Positions 1 to 5,249 of a DNA stretch of 5,387 nucleotides are shown in pieces. Position 1 is the stretch's first letter. Each line of letters starts with the position of its first letter. The translations under genes and the position numbers were made by a program. Below the pieces are notes generated by a model that did no database searches, was not told where the DNA came from, and worked only from the letters and a program-made list of their open reading frames with translations. The DNA comes from Bacteroidales bacterium. Its GTDB lineage: Bacteria > Bacteroidota > Bacteroidia > Bacteroidales > UBA12077. The DNA is taken from NCBI GenBank assembly GCA_030600865.1, contig JAUVUS010000204.1:1-5387 (forward strand), in the 5' to 3' direction.

Positions 1-380
1 GATTATGCGCATCATCCTGAAGAGTTGAAAGCTTCTATTAGATCAGCAAGAAAATTATTTAAAGGAAAAAGATAACTGGAATTTTCCAACCGCATTTATA
101 TACTCGCACAAGAGATTTTGTGGATGGATTTGCAGAATGTCTGGAATTACTTGATGAAATAATCCTGTTGGATATATATCCGGCACGAGAAGAGCCAATT
201 CCAGGAGTAAGTTCAGAATTAATTTTTAATAAAATTAAAAATCAAAATAAAACTTTATGTACAAAAGCTGAACTATTGGAAATAGTAAAGAATAAAAAAC
301 CTGAAGTTCTGATGACTTTAGGAGCCGGTGATATAGATGAATTTATTGAGCCAATTAAAAAACTATATAATAAAGCCTAG
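1..380 (+). CDS. murC: UDP-N-acetylmuramate--L-alanine ligase, C-terminal part, with an apparent one-base frameshift
   Basis: MurC is the cytoplasmic ATP-dependent ligase that joins L-alanine to UDP-N-acetylmuramate, the first amino-acid addition in peptidoglycan precursor synthesis. The window opens in the C-terminal ligase domain at the family motif DYAHHPEEL. Frame 1 reads 23 codons to ...LFKGK and then Arg-stop (TAA 73-75). The frame one base back continues exactly where the family should: KITGIFQPHLYTRTRDF (from 69), then LLDIYPAREEPIPGV and the terminal LGAGDID motif, ending with TAG at 378-380. The missing base falls in the A run at 66-70, where one extra A restores the whole domain. 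The GTG at 120 is the Val codon of RDFVDGF, so it is not a true start. About 126 residues are visible; the N-terminal ~330 lie upstream. Since murC is normally essential and everything else is intact, a sequencing or assembly error is the likeliest cause, but slippage or real inactivation cannot be excluded. The stop abuts the ftsQ start. Confidence 0.93.
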
Positions 381-1202
381 GTGAGAATTTTAAAAAACAT
401 ATTGATTTGGGTTTTTATAATTGCGTATTTCGCAGTTGCAATGAGTTTTGTTAAAGAACGAAGAAACAAAATTCTTTGTCATGATATTAAGGTGGAAATT
501 TTAGATAGTTTACGAAATGGCTTTATTACGGTAAGCGATATTGAAGATTTTTTCCATGAAACGGATATGAATGTTATCGGAACATCGGTAATGTCAATCA
601 ATACAAAAGAACTGGAAAGAAAATTAAGACAATATTCATCGGTAAAAAACGCTGAAGTTTATGTTACGCTTGAAGGCGATATCAGGGTTGAGATTGATCA
701 GCGAAATCCGATTGTAAGGATTGTAAATAAACGCAAACAAAGTTATTATATCGATCAGGAAGGGACAATAATGCCATTATCAAGCAAATATTCATCGCAT
801 GTTTTAATTGCTAATGGAAATATTGTTGAGCATTTTGAAGTAAATAGAACGCGTGAAATATATTGCGATAATCCCGTCCCGATAAGTATCGGGAGCTATC
901 AGAGTGAAAATTGGAAAAGAAATTATATGGTATGTGATTTATACGAGTTGAGTAAATTTATTTACGAAGATGATTTTTGGAGAGCACAAATAGAGCAAAT
1001 TTATGTAAATAATGAATATGAGTTTGAGCTAATTCCCCGTGTTGGAGCACACCTCATTTACTTCGGAAGCATCGAGAATTATAAAATAAAATTTAGAAAC
1101 TTGCGAGCATTTTATCTGCAAGGATTAAATAATGTTGGTTGGAATAAATACGATAAAATAAGTTTAAAATTTGAAAATCAAGTAATTTGTACAAAACGAT
1201 AA
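381..1202 (+). CDS. ftsQ: cell division protein FtsQ
   Basis: FtsQ is a bitopic inner-membrane divisome protein that, in well-studied bacteria, recruits FtsL/FtsB and links early and late division proteins. The 273-residue product has a short cytoplasmic start (MRILKN), one membrane segment at about residues 6-24 (ILIWVFIIAYFAVAMSFV), then a periplasmic POTRA-like region (about 34-105). Next come the Bacteroidota FtsQ signatures QRNPIVRIVN, SYYIDQEGTIMPLS and FWRAQIEQIYVN, then ELIPRVGAHLIYFG and the terminal QVICTKR. GTG at 381 is chosen because it follows the murC TAG with no gap and places the membrane segment correctly; no Shine-Dalgarno sequence is visible. ftsA starts four bases after its stop, so coupled translation is likely. 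The segment at about residues 145-180 (NRTREIYCDNPVPISIGSYQ...) seems longer than I recall for relatives and contains a DNA palindrome, treated separately. Identity is confident from motifs and position. Confidence 0.94.
   Translation: MRILKNILIWVFIIAYFAVAMSFVKERRNKILCHDIKVEILDSLRNGFITVSDIEDFFHETDMNVIGTSVMSINTKELERKLRQYSSVKNAEVYVTLEGDIRVEIDQRNPIVRIVNKRKQSYYIDQEGTIMPLSSKYSSHVLIANGNIVEHFEVNRTREIYCDNPVPISIGSYQSENWKRNYMVCDLYELSKFIYEDDFWRAQIEQIYVNNEYEFELIPRVGAHLIYFGSIENYKIKFRNLRAFYLQGLNNVGWNKYDKISLKFENQVICTKR
877..894. repeat. perfect 7-bp-stem palindrome inside ftsQ
   Basis: The sequence TCCCGAT-AAGT-ATCGGGA forms a 7-bp perfect stem with a four-base loop within ftsQ, encoding part of VPISIG (residues 166-171). 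It closely resembles an intergenic hairpin at 5116-5132 (CCCG-T-ATAA/TTAT-CGGG) and, less closely, one at 4455-4472. This suggests a dispersed palindromic element that has entered a coding region in frame. The symmetry is directly visible; repeat-family membership is inferred. Confidence 0.6.
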
Positions 1203-1206
1203 TAAG

Positions 1207-2526
1207 ATGAGTCAAAAAGAAGATTTTGTTGCAGCAATAGACATAGGAACAACGAAGATTGTTGCCATTGTCGGTAAAAGAAAAGAAAACGGCAAGGTCG
1301 AAATTCTTGGTATTAGCAAAACAGCTTCGAAAGGAGTTAAGCGTGGTGTTGTTTTGAACATCGAAGAAGCAGTAAATTCTATTCAGAAAGCTGTTGAAGA
1401 TGTTCAGTTCACCATTGGGAAGCAAATTTCGGATGTTTATGTTGGTATTGCCGGTCAACACATTAAGAGTATAAAAAACCGTGGTTACATTAATCGTGAT
1501 TCTTACGATGATGAAATAACCAGGGAAGATATCAATGTTCTTATCCAGGATATGTATAAAATTCCTATTGATATTGGTGAGGAAATTATTCATGTTCTTC
1601 CTCAAAATTACATTGTCGATAATGAAACGGGGGTGAAAAACCCTGTTGGAATGTCAGGGAAGCGTGTTGAAGCGAACTTTCACATTGTAATTGGACAAAT
1701 TGCATCTGCAAAGAATATTGGAAAATGTATTACTAAAGCCGGATTAAACCTTACTCAACTGGTATTGGAGCCATTGGCTTCATCGGAGGCAGTACTTACT
1801 GCTGATGAAAAAGAAGCGGGTGTGGCTTTAGTTGATATAGGTGGTGGAACTACTGATATTGCAGTATATTACGATGATATTATAAGGCATACAGCAGTTA
1901 TCCCTTTTGGCGGAGATGTGATTACAAAAGATATTAAAGAAGGATGTTCGATCTTACAGCGTCAGGCTGAATTATTAAAAATACAATATGGTTCGGCTTT
2001 AGGCGATTTGGCAAAAGATACAGAAGTTGTTTCTATTCCCGGAATTAGTGGACGTGAGCCAAAAGAAATATCTTTTAAAAGCTTAGCTTACATAATTCAA
2101 TCCCGAATGGAAGAAATCCTTGATGCCGTAATATATGAAATCGAGAATTCCGGATATTTCGATAAATTAAGTGCAGGCATTGTTTTAACAGGTGGTGGAG
2201 CTTTATTAAAACATCTTCCGGCATTGTTTAAATTCAAAACAGGAATGGATGTTCGAATTGGCTATCCTACCGAACATTTGGCTTCAGATGCTATTCCTGA
2301 GGTTAATCATCCTATGCATGCAACAGGTGTAGGACTTATTCTAAAAGGATTTGAGCAAAATGATAAAAATAAAAGTGCTGTTAAACTTAATGAATCGGAA
2401 ATTGAACTTGAAGATAATGTTGCAGAAGAGCGTGATGATGTGAACAGGGAAAGCAAATCCGGATTTATGGGTAATTTAAAGAAAGTTTTTACAGATATCT
2501 TCGATGAAAATGACGCGGAAATGTAA
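1207..2526 (+). CDS. ftsA: cell division protein FtsA, actin-like membrane tether of FtsZ
   Basis: FtsA is an actin-fold ATPase that polymerises at midcell, binds the FtsZ C-terminal tail, and anchors the Z ring to the cytoplasmic membrane. The 439-residue product shows the family's nucleotide-binding elements: phosphate-1 DIGTTK (residues 12-17), phosphate-2 VDIGGGTTDIAVY (209-221) and the adenosine motif LTGGGALLKHLP (around 327-338). Between the first two lies the FtsA-specific 1C (SHS2) subdomain, including VYVGIAGQHIKS. IPFGGDVITKDI is also typical. A charged, acidic linker (about 390-415) leads to GFMGNLKKVFTDIF (419-432), a plausible amphipathic membrane-targeting helix, followed by an acidic end. 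ATG at 1207 is the natural start: it lies four bases after the ftsQ stop and eleven residues before DIGTTK. No Shine-Dalgarno sequence is visible. Length is normal for the family. Unlike many dcw clusters, ftsZ does not follow at once; a 316-base spacer intervenes. Confidence 0.97.
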   Translation: MSQKEDFVAAIDIGTTKIVAIVGKRKENGKVEILGISKTASKGVKRGVVLNIEEAVNSIQKAVEDVQFTIGKQISDVYVGIAGQHIKSIKNRGYINRDSYDDEITREDINVLIQDMYKIPIDIGEEIIHVLPQNYIVDNETGVKNPVGMSGKRVEANFHIVIGQIASAKNIGKCITKAGLNLTQLVLEPLASSEAVLTADEKEAGVALVDIGGGTTDIAVYYDDIIRHTAVIPFGGDVITKDIKEGCSILQRQAELLKIQYGSALGDLAKDTEVVSIPGISGREPKEISFKSLAYIIQSRMEEILDAVIYEIENSGYFDKLSAGIVLTGGGALLKHLPALFKFKTGMDVRIGYPTEHLASDAIPEVNHPMHATGVGLILKGFEQNDKNKSAVKLNESEIELEDNVAEERDDVNRESKSGFMGNLKKVFTDIFDENDAEM

Positions 2527-2673
2527 AATGATAATGAGGTTTGAGTAAATGAGAAGATAAGAAAGGGGGAAATCCTGACAACGTCTGTGGAATGACTGAG
2601 AGTTGGAAAGACCTGTCAGTGTTTGTGTGAGAAAGATGATAGTAAGAGAAGACAGCGGTAGGAAGCAGGAAAA

Positions 2674-2721
2674 GGAGACAAAGAGAAAAGGAGAAAAGGG
2701 GACAAAGAGATGGGGACAAAG
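2674..2721 (+). repeat. GGRGACAAAG short direct repeats, three copies
   Basis: Three copies of GGRGACAAAG lie at 2674-2683, 2698-2707 and 2712-2721, with a partial AAGGAGA unit at 2688-2694. The second copy is followed by AGAT and the first by AGAA, so the units extend slightly beyond the core. Spacing is irregular (24 and 14 bases), as in a decayed tandem repeat. It contributes most of the purine bias of the spacer. No function is evident. Confidence 0.6.
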
Positions 2722-2751
2722 CAGTAAACAGTTTGCAGTTGTTATTGTTAA

Positions 2752-2780
2752 GTAGCTGAAAGCTAATAGCTAAAGGGCTG
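2752..2780 (+). repeat. heptad-periodic AGCTA repeat upstream of ftsZ
   Basis: The tract can be read as GTAGCTG / AAAGCTA / ATAGCTA / AAGGGCTG, about four degenerate seven-base units. Its core GCTAATAGCTAA (2762-2773) recurs exactly, in inverted orientation, just after ftsZ at 4339-4350. Such short-period tracts look like dispersed intergenic repeats rather than regulatory sites. Repeat structure is visible; genome-wide dispersal is inferred. Confidence 0.6.
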
Positions 2781-2800
2781 AGCAAAGTCAAATAGAATAG

Positions 2801-2830
2801 TTACAGTTACATGTTTTGTTAAAATATAAT
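2801..2830 (+). promoter_or_regulatory. tentative ftsZ promoter in AT-rich leader
   Basis: TATAAT at 2825-2830, with TTACAG at 2801-2806 eighteen bases upstream, resembles a generic sigma-70 promoter just before ftsZ. However, the usual Bacteroidota housekeeping signal (TTTG near -33 with TAnnTTTG near -7) is not present here. TATAAT would also place the transcript start only a few bases before the start codon. The long spacer makes an independent ftsZ promoter plausible, but this exact site is weakly supported. Confidence 0.2.
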
Positions 2831-2842
2831 AAATAAAAAATT

Positions 2843-4321
2843 ATGACTGATGATTTAATGAATTTCGATTTACCTGTCGACAGGTCTTCAATAATAAAAG
2901 TTATTGGAGTTGGTGGAGGAGGTGGTAATGCAGTTAATCACATGTTCAGACAGGGTATCAGAGATGTTAATTTTGTGGTTTGTAATGCTGATGCACAGGC
3001 ACTTGCAAATAGTCCTGTAACAGTAAAAGTTCAATTAGGCGAATCTTTAACCGAGGGTCGTGGAGCAGGAAATAAACCTGAAATTGGTCGTCAGGCTGCA
3101 ATTGAAAACCTTGATGATATTGTTGATATTCTGGGAGGTAACACAAAAATGGTTTTCATTACTGCAGGTATGGGCGGCGGAACAGGAACCGGTGCAGCGC
3201 CAATAATAGCTAAGGCTGCTAAAGAAATGGGCTTATTAACGATCGCAATCGTTACAATCCCTTTTCGTTTTGAAGGAGACCGCCGAATTAGTCAAGCTGT
3301 GGAAGGAATTAGCGAGATTGAAAAATATGTAGATTCATTACTTGTTATTAATAATGAGAAGTTACGTGAAGTTTGCGGTAATTTGAAATTTTCAGAAGCT
3401 TTTTCGTATGCTGATAATGTTTTGGCAACTGCAGCAAAAGGAATTGCTGAAATAATAACTGTTCCCGGATATATAAATGTTGATTTTGCTGATGTAGAAA
3501 CAGTTCTTTCAAATAGTGGTGTTGCTTTAATGGGTACAGGTATTGCCGAAGGCGAAGACCGAGCCGTAAAAGCAGTTCAACAAGCATTAACATCTCCATT
3601 ATTAAATGATAACGATATTAATGGAACAGAAAATATATTGTTAAATATTACATCCGGAACAAACGAAATTACTATGGATGAAATTGGCGAAATAGCCGAT
3701 TATGTTAATAGTGAAGTGGGTTCAAGTCCCAACATTATTTGGGGAACAGGTGCTGACGAAAAACTTGGGGAAAGTATTGGCATTACTATAATTGCTACAG
3801 GTTTCGAGAGTAATAGTATCCCAGAACTTTACGCTAAGAAAACCACTAAAAAGACCATAACCTTATCAGAAAGTGAAGATATAGTTAAGAAAAAAGTTCC
3901 AACATTAATATTGGATGATGAAATTATAGATGAAGAAGATAAAAGCCTGGATTTAACTCAACGTACTTTAGATTTTGATATAAAGAAAAGTAAAAATACA
4001 GATTCTGATAAATTTATTGTTCTTCAGGAATCCGAATCAGATACTGAAGTAGCGGTTGAAACTAAAAAATCGGAGATTTTGAAAAAACTGAATGAATCTC
4101 GTGAAAGAATGAAAGAAAGACGAATGGATTCATCAAAAATTAAAGATAATATCGATGAGTTTGAAAGTGAACCTGCATATAGACGAAAAAATCTAAAAAT
4201 AGAACAACCTGATCATTCTGATGATTCAAAAGTTTCACGTTACTCACTAAAAGATGATGAAGATAATGATGGAGCTACTTTAAATCAAAACAATTCTTAT
4301 TTACATGATAATGTTGATTAA
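2843..4321 (+). CDS. ftsZ: cell division protein FtsZ, tubulin-like GTPase
   Basis: FtsZ is the tubulin homologue that polymerises with GTP into the cytokinetic ring and recruits the divisome. The 492-residue product starts MTDDLMNFDLP and runs into the nucleotide-binding IKVIGVGGGGGNAVNHM. It carries the tubulin signature GGGTGTGAAP (residues 111-120) and the T7 synergy loop NVDFADV (212-218), whose aspartates complete the GTPase site of the neighbouring subunit. IIWGTGADEKLGESIGITIIATGF ends the C-terminal globular domain at about residue 330. A long, highly charged linker (about 330-455) follows, then the Bacteroidota-type PAYRRKNLKIE and SRYSLKDDED motifs and the terminal NSYLHDNVD (484-492), the conserved tail expected to bind FtsA. 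ATG at 2843 follows an A-rich leader without Shine-Dalgarno and matches the family's N-terminus. The gene is intact. It is separated from ftsA by 316 bases and from the next gene by 295, so it may be its own transcription unit. Confidence 0.98.
   Translation: MTDDLMNFDLPVDRSSIIKVIGVGGGGGNAVNHMFRQGIRDVNFVVCNADAQALANSPVTVKVQLGESLTEGRGAGNKPEIGRQAAIENLDDIVDILGGNTKMVFITAGMGGGTGTGAAPIIAKAAKEMGLLTIAIVTIPFRFEGDRRISQAVEGISEIEKYVDSLLVINNEKLREVCGNLKFSEAFSYADNVLATAAKGIAEIITVPGYINVDFADVETVLSNSGVALMGTGIAEGEDRAVKAVQQALTSPLLNDNDINGTENILLNITSGTNEITMDEIGEIADYVNSEVGSSPNIIWGTGADEKLGESIGITIIATGFESNSIPELYAKKTTKKTITLSESEDIVKKKVPTLILDDEIIDEEDKSLDLTQRTLDFDIKKSKNTDSDKFIVLQESESDTEVAVETKKSEILKKLNESRERMKERRMDSSKIKDNIDEFESEPAYRRKNLKIEQPDHSDDSKVSRYSLKDDEDNDGATLNQNNSYLHDNVD
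2872..2885. repeat. perfect 14-bp palindrome in the ftsZ start region
   Basis: ACCTGTCGACAGGT is a perfect palindrome about 30 bases inside ftsZ, spanning codons for LPVDRS. Its half-site CCTGT/ACAGG recurs as a hairpin at 5090-5105 and partly at 2612-2619 (CCTGTCAG). The encoded residues fit the family, so chance from codon choice is possible. An operator or dispersed-repeat origin is only speculative. Confidence 0.45.
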
Positions 4322-4326
4322 TTGAA

Positions 4327-4354
4327 AGCTTTTGGCTGTTAGCTATTAGCCATT
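4327..4354 (-). repeat. heptad-periodic repeat downstream of ftsZ
   Basis: Four consecutive degenerate seven-base units are visible: AGCTTTT, GGCTGTT, AGCTATT, AGCCATT. Part of it (4334-4351, GGCT...AGCC) is a near-palindrome of 18 bases. The segment at 4339-4350 is the exact reverse complement of the core of the tract before ftsZ (2762-2773), so ftsZ lies between two inverted copies of the same repeat type. Confidence 0.6.
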
Positions 4355-4454
4355 GCAATTTGTATTTAATTGATTTTAGATAATATATAAAAAACTAAGG
4401 CTTTAATTTAAATGAGTGTTGGAAAGTGTGTTTGTGATTCTTCGTGTGACTTAG

Positions 4455-4472
4455 CCCCGAAAGTTTTCGGGG
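4455..4472. repeat. CCCCGAAA-GT-TTTCGGGG hairpin
   Basis: An 8-bp perfect inverted repeat with a two-base centre (so a smaller effective stem) lies 133 bases after the ftsZ stop. It lacks a following T run, so it is not a classical intrinsic terminator. Its GC-rich ends and AT centre resemble the palindromes at 877-894 and 5116-5132, suggesting a related palindromic repeat type. Confidence 0.55.
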
Positions 4473-4491
4473 TAGTGGCGAAATTTTTATT

Positions 4492-4567
4492 GCCACAAAG
4501 CCACAAACCTGCTTGCCACCTGCCTGACGGCAGTCAGGGCAGGCAAGAACACTAAGAATGCACTAAG
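4492..4567 (+). repeat. GCCACAAA / CACTAAG degenerate repeat tract split by a hairpin element
   Basis: Two adjacent copies of GCCACAAA (4492-4499 and 4500-4507) are followed, after about 42 bases, by two copies of CACTAAG (4550-4556 and 4561-4567) spaced 11 bases apart. These look like halves of one CACAAAG/CACTAAG-type tract. The intervening bases are almost exactly the imperfect hairpin at 4512-4547, which suggests that hairpin was inserted into the tract. The direct copies are visible; the insertion history is inferred. Confidence 0.5.
4512..4547. repeat. 36-base imperfect inverted repeat (CTTGCC...GGCAAG)
   Basis: The arms pair as CTTGCC (4512-4517) with GGCAAG (4542-4547), TGCC (4521-4524) with GGCA (4538-4541), and TGAC (4525-4528) with GTCA (4533-4536), around a GGCA loop. 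ACC is bulged on the left and one G on the right. It is far more GC-rich than its surroundings, and no T run follows it. It looks like a small REP-like palindromic element, possibly mobile in trans; this family assignment is inferred. Confidence 0.6.
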
Positions 4568-4616
4568 TTTTACACGCCAAATTAAACTAGAGCCAAAGCT
4601 AAAAACCCAAAAAACT

Positions 4617-5069
4617 ATGAGCTTAGAAAACAAAATTAATCAGGATATTAAGGATGCAATGCGTGCGAAAGATAAGGAAAAGCTTGAATCTTTAAGAGCA
4701 ATTAAAGCGGCACTATTACTGGAAAAAACTCAAAAAGGAGGAGCTGATGAAATTTCAGGAGAGGCTGAGATGAAAATCCTTCAAAAATTGGTGAAGCAAA
4801 GAAAAGATTCTGCTCAAATTTATACAGAACAAAGTAGAACCGAACTGGCAGAAAAAGAATTGTCAGAAGCAAAAATTATTGAAGCTTATTTACCAGAACA
4901 AATGAGTGATGAAGAGTTAACTTCTATTATTAAAAATATTATTGAAGAAATTGGTGCGAAAAGCATGGCCGACATGGGGAAAGTTATGGGAAGAGCATCG
5001 AAGGAACTTGCAGGTAAAGCTGAAGGAAAAGCAATTGCTGATAAAGTAAAGGCGTTATTGAGTTTGTAA
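4617..5069 (+). CDS. yqeY: GatB/YqeY domain-containing protein
   Basis: The 150-residue product matches the stand-alone YqeY family, related to the C-terminal tail of GatB, the amidotransferase subunit that helps correct misacylated tRNA. Visible family features are the start MSLENKINQDIKDAMRAKDKEKLESLRAIKAALL, then KLVKQRKDSAQIYTEQSRTELAEKE, EAYLPEQMSDEEL, and the end MADMGKVMGRASKELAGKAEGKAIADKVKALL. It is mostly charged helix and has no membrane segment or signal peptide. The first helical half and the GatB-tail-like helical end make up essentially the whole family length. The role of stand-alone YqeY is not settled; tRNA binding is suggested only by the GatB relationship. ATG at 4617 follows an A-rich leader (CCCAAAAAACT) without Shine-Dalgarno. 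Its place after ftsZ is common in Bacteroidota, but a division role should not be assumed. A strong terminator lies about 120 bases downstream. Confidence 0.93.
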   Translation: MSLENKINQDIKDAMRAKDKEKLESLRAIKAALLLEKTQKGGADEISGEAEMKILQKLVKQRKDSAQIYTEQSRTELAEKELSEAKIIEAYLPEQMSDEELTSIIKNIIEEIGAKSMADMGKVMGRASKELAGKAEGKAIADKVKALLSL

Positions 5070-5089
5070 ATGACTAAAGTTTAACCTGG

Positions 5090-5105
5090 CCTGTCGGTAA
5101 ACAGG
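5090..5105. repeat. CCTGT-CGGTAA-ACAGG hairpin after yqeY
   Basis: A 5-bp perfect stem with a six-base loop lies 21 bases after the yqeY stop. The arms share the CCTGT/ACAGG sequence of the palindrome at the start of ftsZ (2872-2885). There is no T run after it. It may be a decayed dispersed palindrome; function unknown. Confidence 0.4.
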
Positions 5106-5115
5106 AATACCTAAC

Positions 5116-5132
5116 CCCGTATAATTATCGGG
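5116..5132. repeat. CCCG-T-ATAA/TTAT-CGGG near-palindrome
   Basis: Both arms pair over eight bases except for one bulged T at 5120, although with no unpaired centre the innermost pairs must open to form a loop. It is similar in sequence to the perfect palindrome inside ftsQ (877-894), supporting a shared dispersed repeat. No T run follows, so it is unlikely to terminate transcription. Confidence 0.45.
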
Positions 5133-5186
5133 ATAAAGATTGCCAACAGATCAATTTTAGTTCATTTATAATTAAGGCTTCGTTGG

Positions 5187-5216
5187 AAAAGCTCGCAGTA
5201 AAGTGAGCTTTTTTTT
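5187..5216 (+). terminator. strong intrinsic terminator downstream of yqeY
   Basis: AAAAGCTCGC (5187-5196) pairs with GTGAGCTTTT (5203-5212) across the loop AGTAAA, a 10-bp stem with one G-U pair, and an eight-T run spans 5209-5216. This is a textbook Rho-independent terminator for the upstream unit. Its A-rich left arm means it could also act weakly in the other direction. It separates the division-gene unit from the following gene. Confidence 0.88.
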
Positions 5217-5249
5217 ATCTTTAACAAGTTTAAATTGATGCAATCTTTA

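Larger units (their letters stand above)
2527..2842. other. 316-base noncoding purine-rich spacer between ftsA and ftsZ
   Basis: No credible gene is present: plus-strand ORFs are very short, and the one long minus-strand frame is a low-complexity shadow. From about 2540 to 2725 the plus strand is strikingly rich in A and G, with very few pyrimidines around 2660-2721. It holds a GGRGACAAAG repeat block (2674-2721) and a heptad-periodic AGCTA tract (2752-2780). CTGACA (2575-2580) and TGTCAG (2614-2619) could pair as a weak 6-bp stem. The last 40 bases are AT-rich and form the ftsZ leader. The spacer probably separates ftsZ expression from ftsQA, but this is inference. Confidence 0.75.
4322..4616. 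other. 295-base noncoding spacer between ftsZ and yqeY, a patchwork of short repeats
   Basis: No gene is visible. In order it contains a heptad-periodic tract (4327-4354), an AT-rich stretch (about 4355-4415), and a CCCCGAAA hairpin (4455-4472). These are followed by a small GTGGC/GCCAC inverted repeat (4475-4479 with 4492-4496), adjacent GCCACAAA copies, a long imperfect hairpin (4512-4547), and two CACTAAG copies. The final ~45 bases are A-rich leader for the next gene. No intrinsic terminator with a T run follows ftsZ here, so read-through into yqeY is possible. Confidence 0.75.

Noticed and set aside
120..380. A separate 86-residue gene starting with GTG at 120.
   Set aside because: The GTG is an internal Val codon of the conserved MurC segment RDFVDGFAE, and family sequence continues upstream of it in the same frame to position 69.
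1093..1605. A 170-codon minus-strand open frame over ftsQ and ftsA.
   Set aside because: It is antisense to two well-supported genes and its Asn/Phe/Ile-rich translation has no recognisable domain, as expected from AT-rich shadows.
2489..2791. A 100-codon open frame on the minus strand across the ftsA-ftsZ spacer.
   Set aside because: It is the pyrimidine-rich complement of a purine-rich repeat tract, gives a low-complexity Ser/Leu/Phe/Pro protein, overlaps the ftsA end, and resembles no family I know.
3348..3599. An 83-codon minus-strand open frame inside ftsZ.
   Set aside because: It is opposite the conserved FtsZ core, with a Leu/Gln/His-rich translation typical of a reverse-complement shadow.
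4355..4415. A possible promoter before yqeY (TTTG at 4359-4362 with an AT-rich block near 4381).
   Set aside because: The downstream block does not match TAnnTTTG and the region is generally AT-rich, so the match is not better than chance.
4455..4472. A terminator for ftsZ formed by the CCCCGAAA hairpin.
   Set aside because: No T run follows either arm on the appropriate strand; it fits better as a dispersed palindrome.
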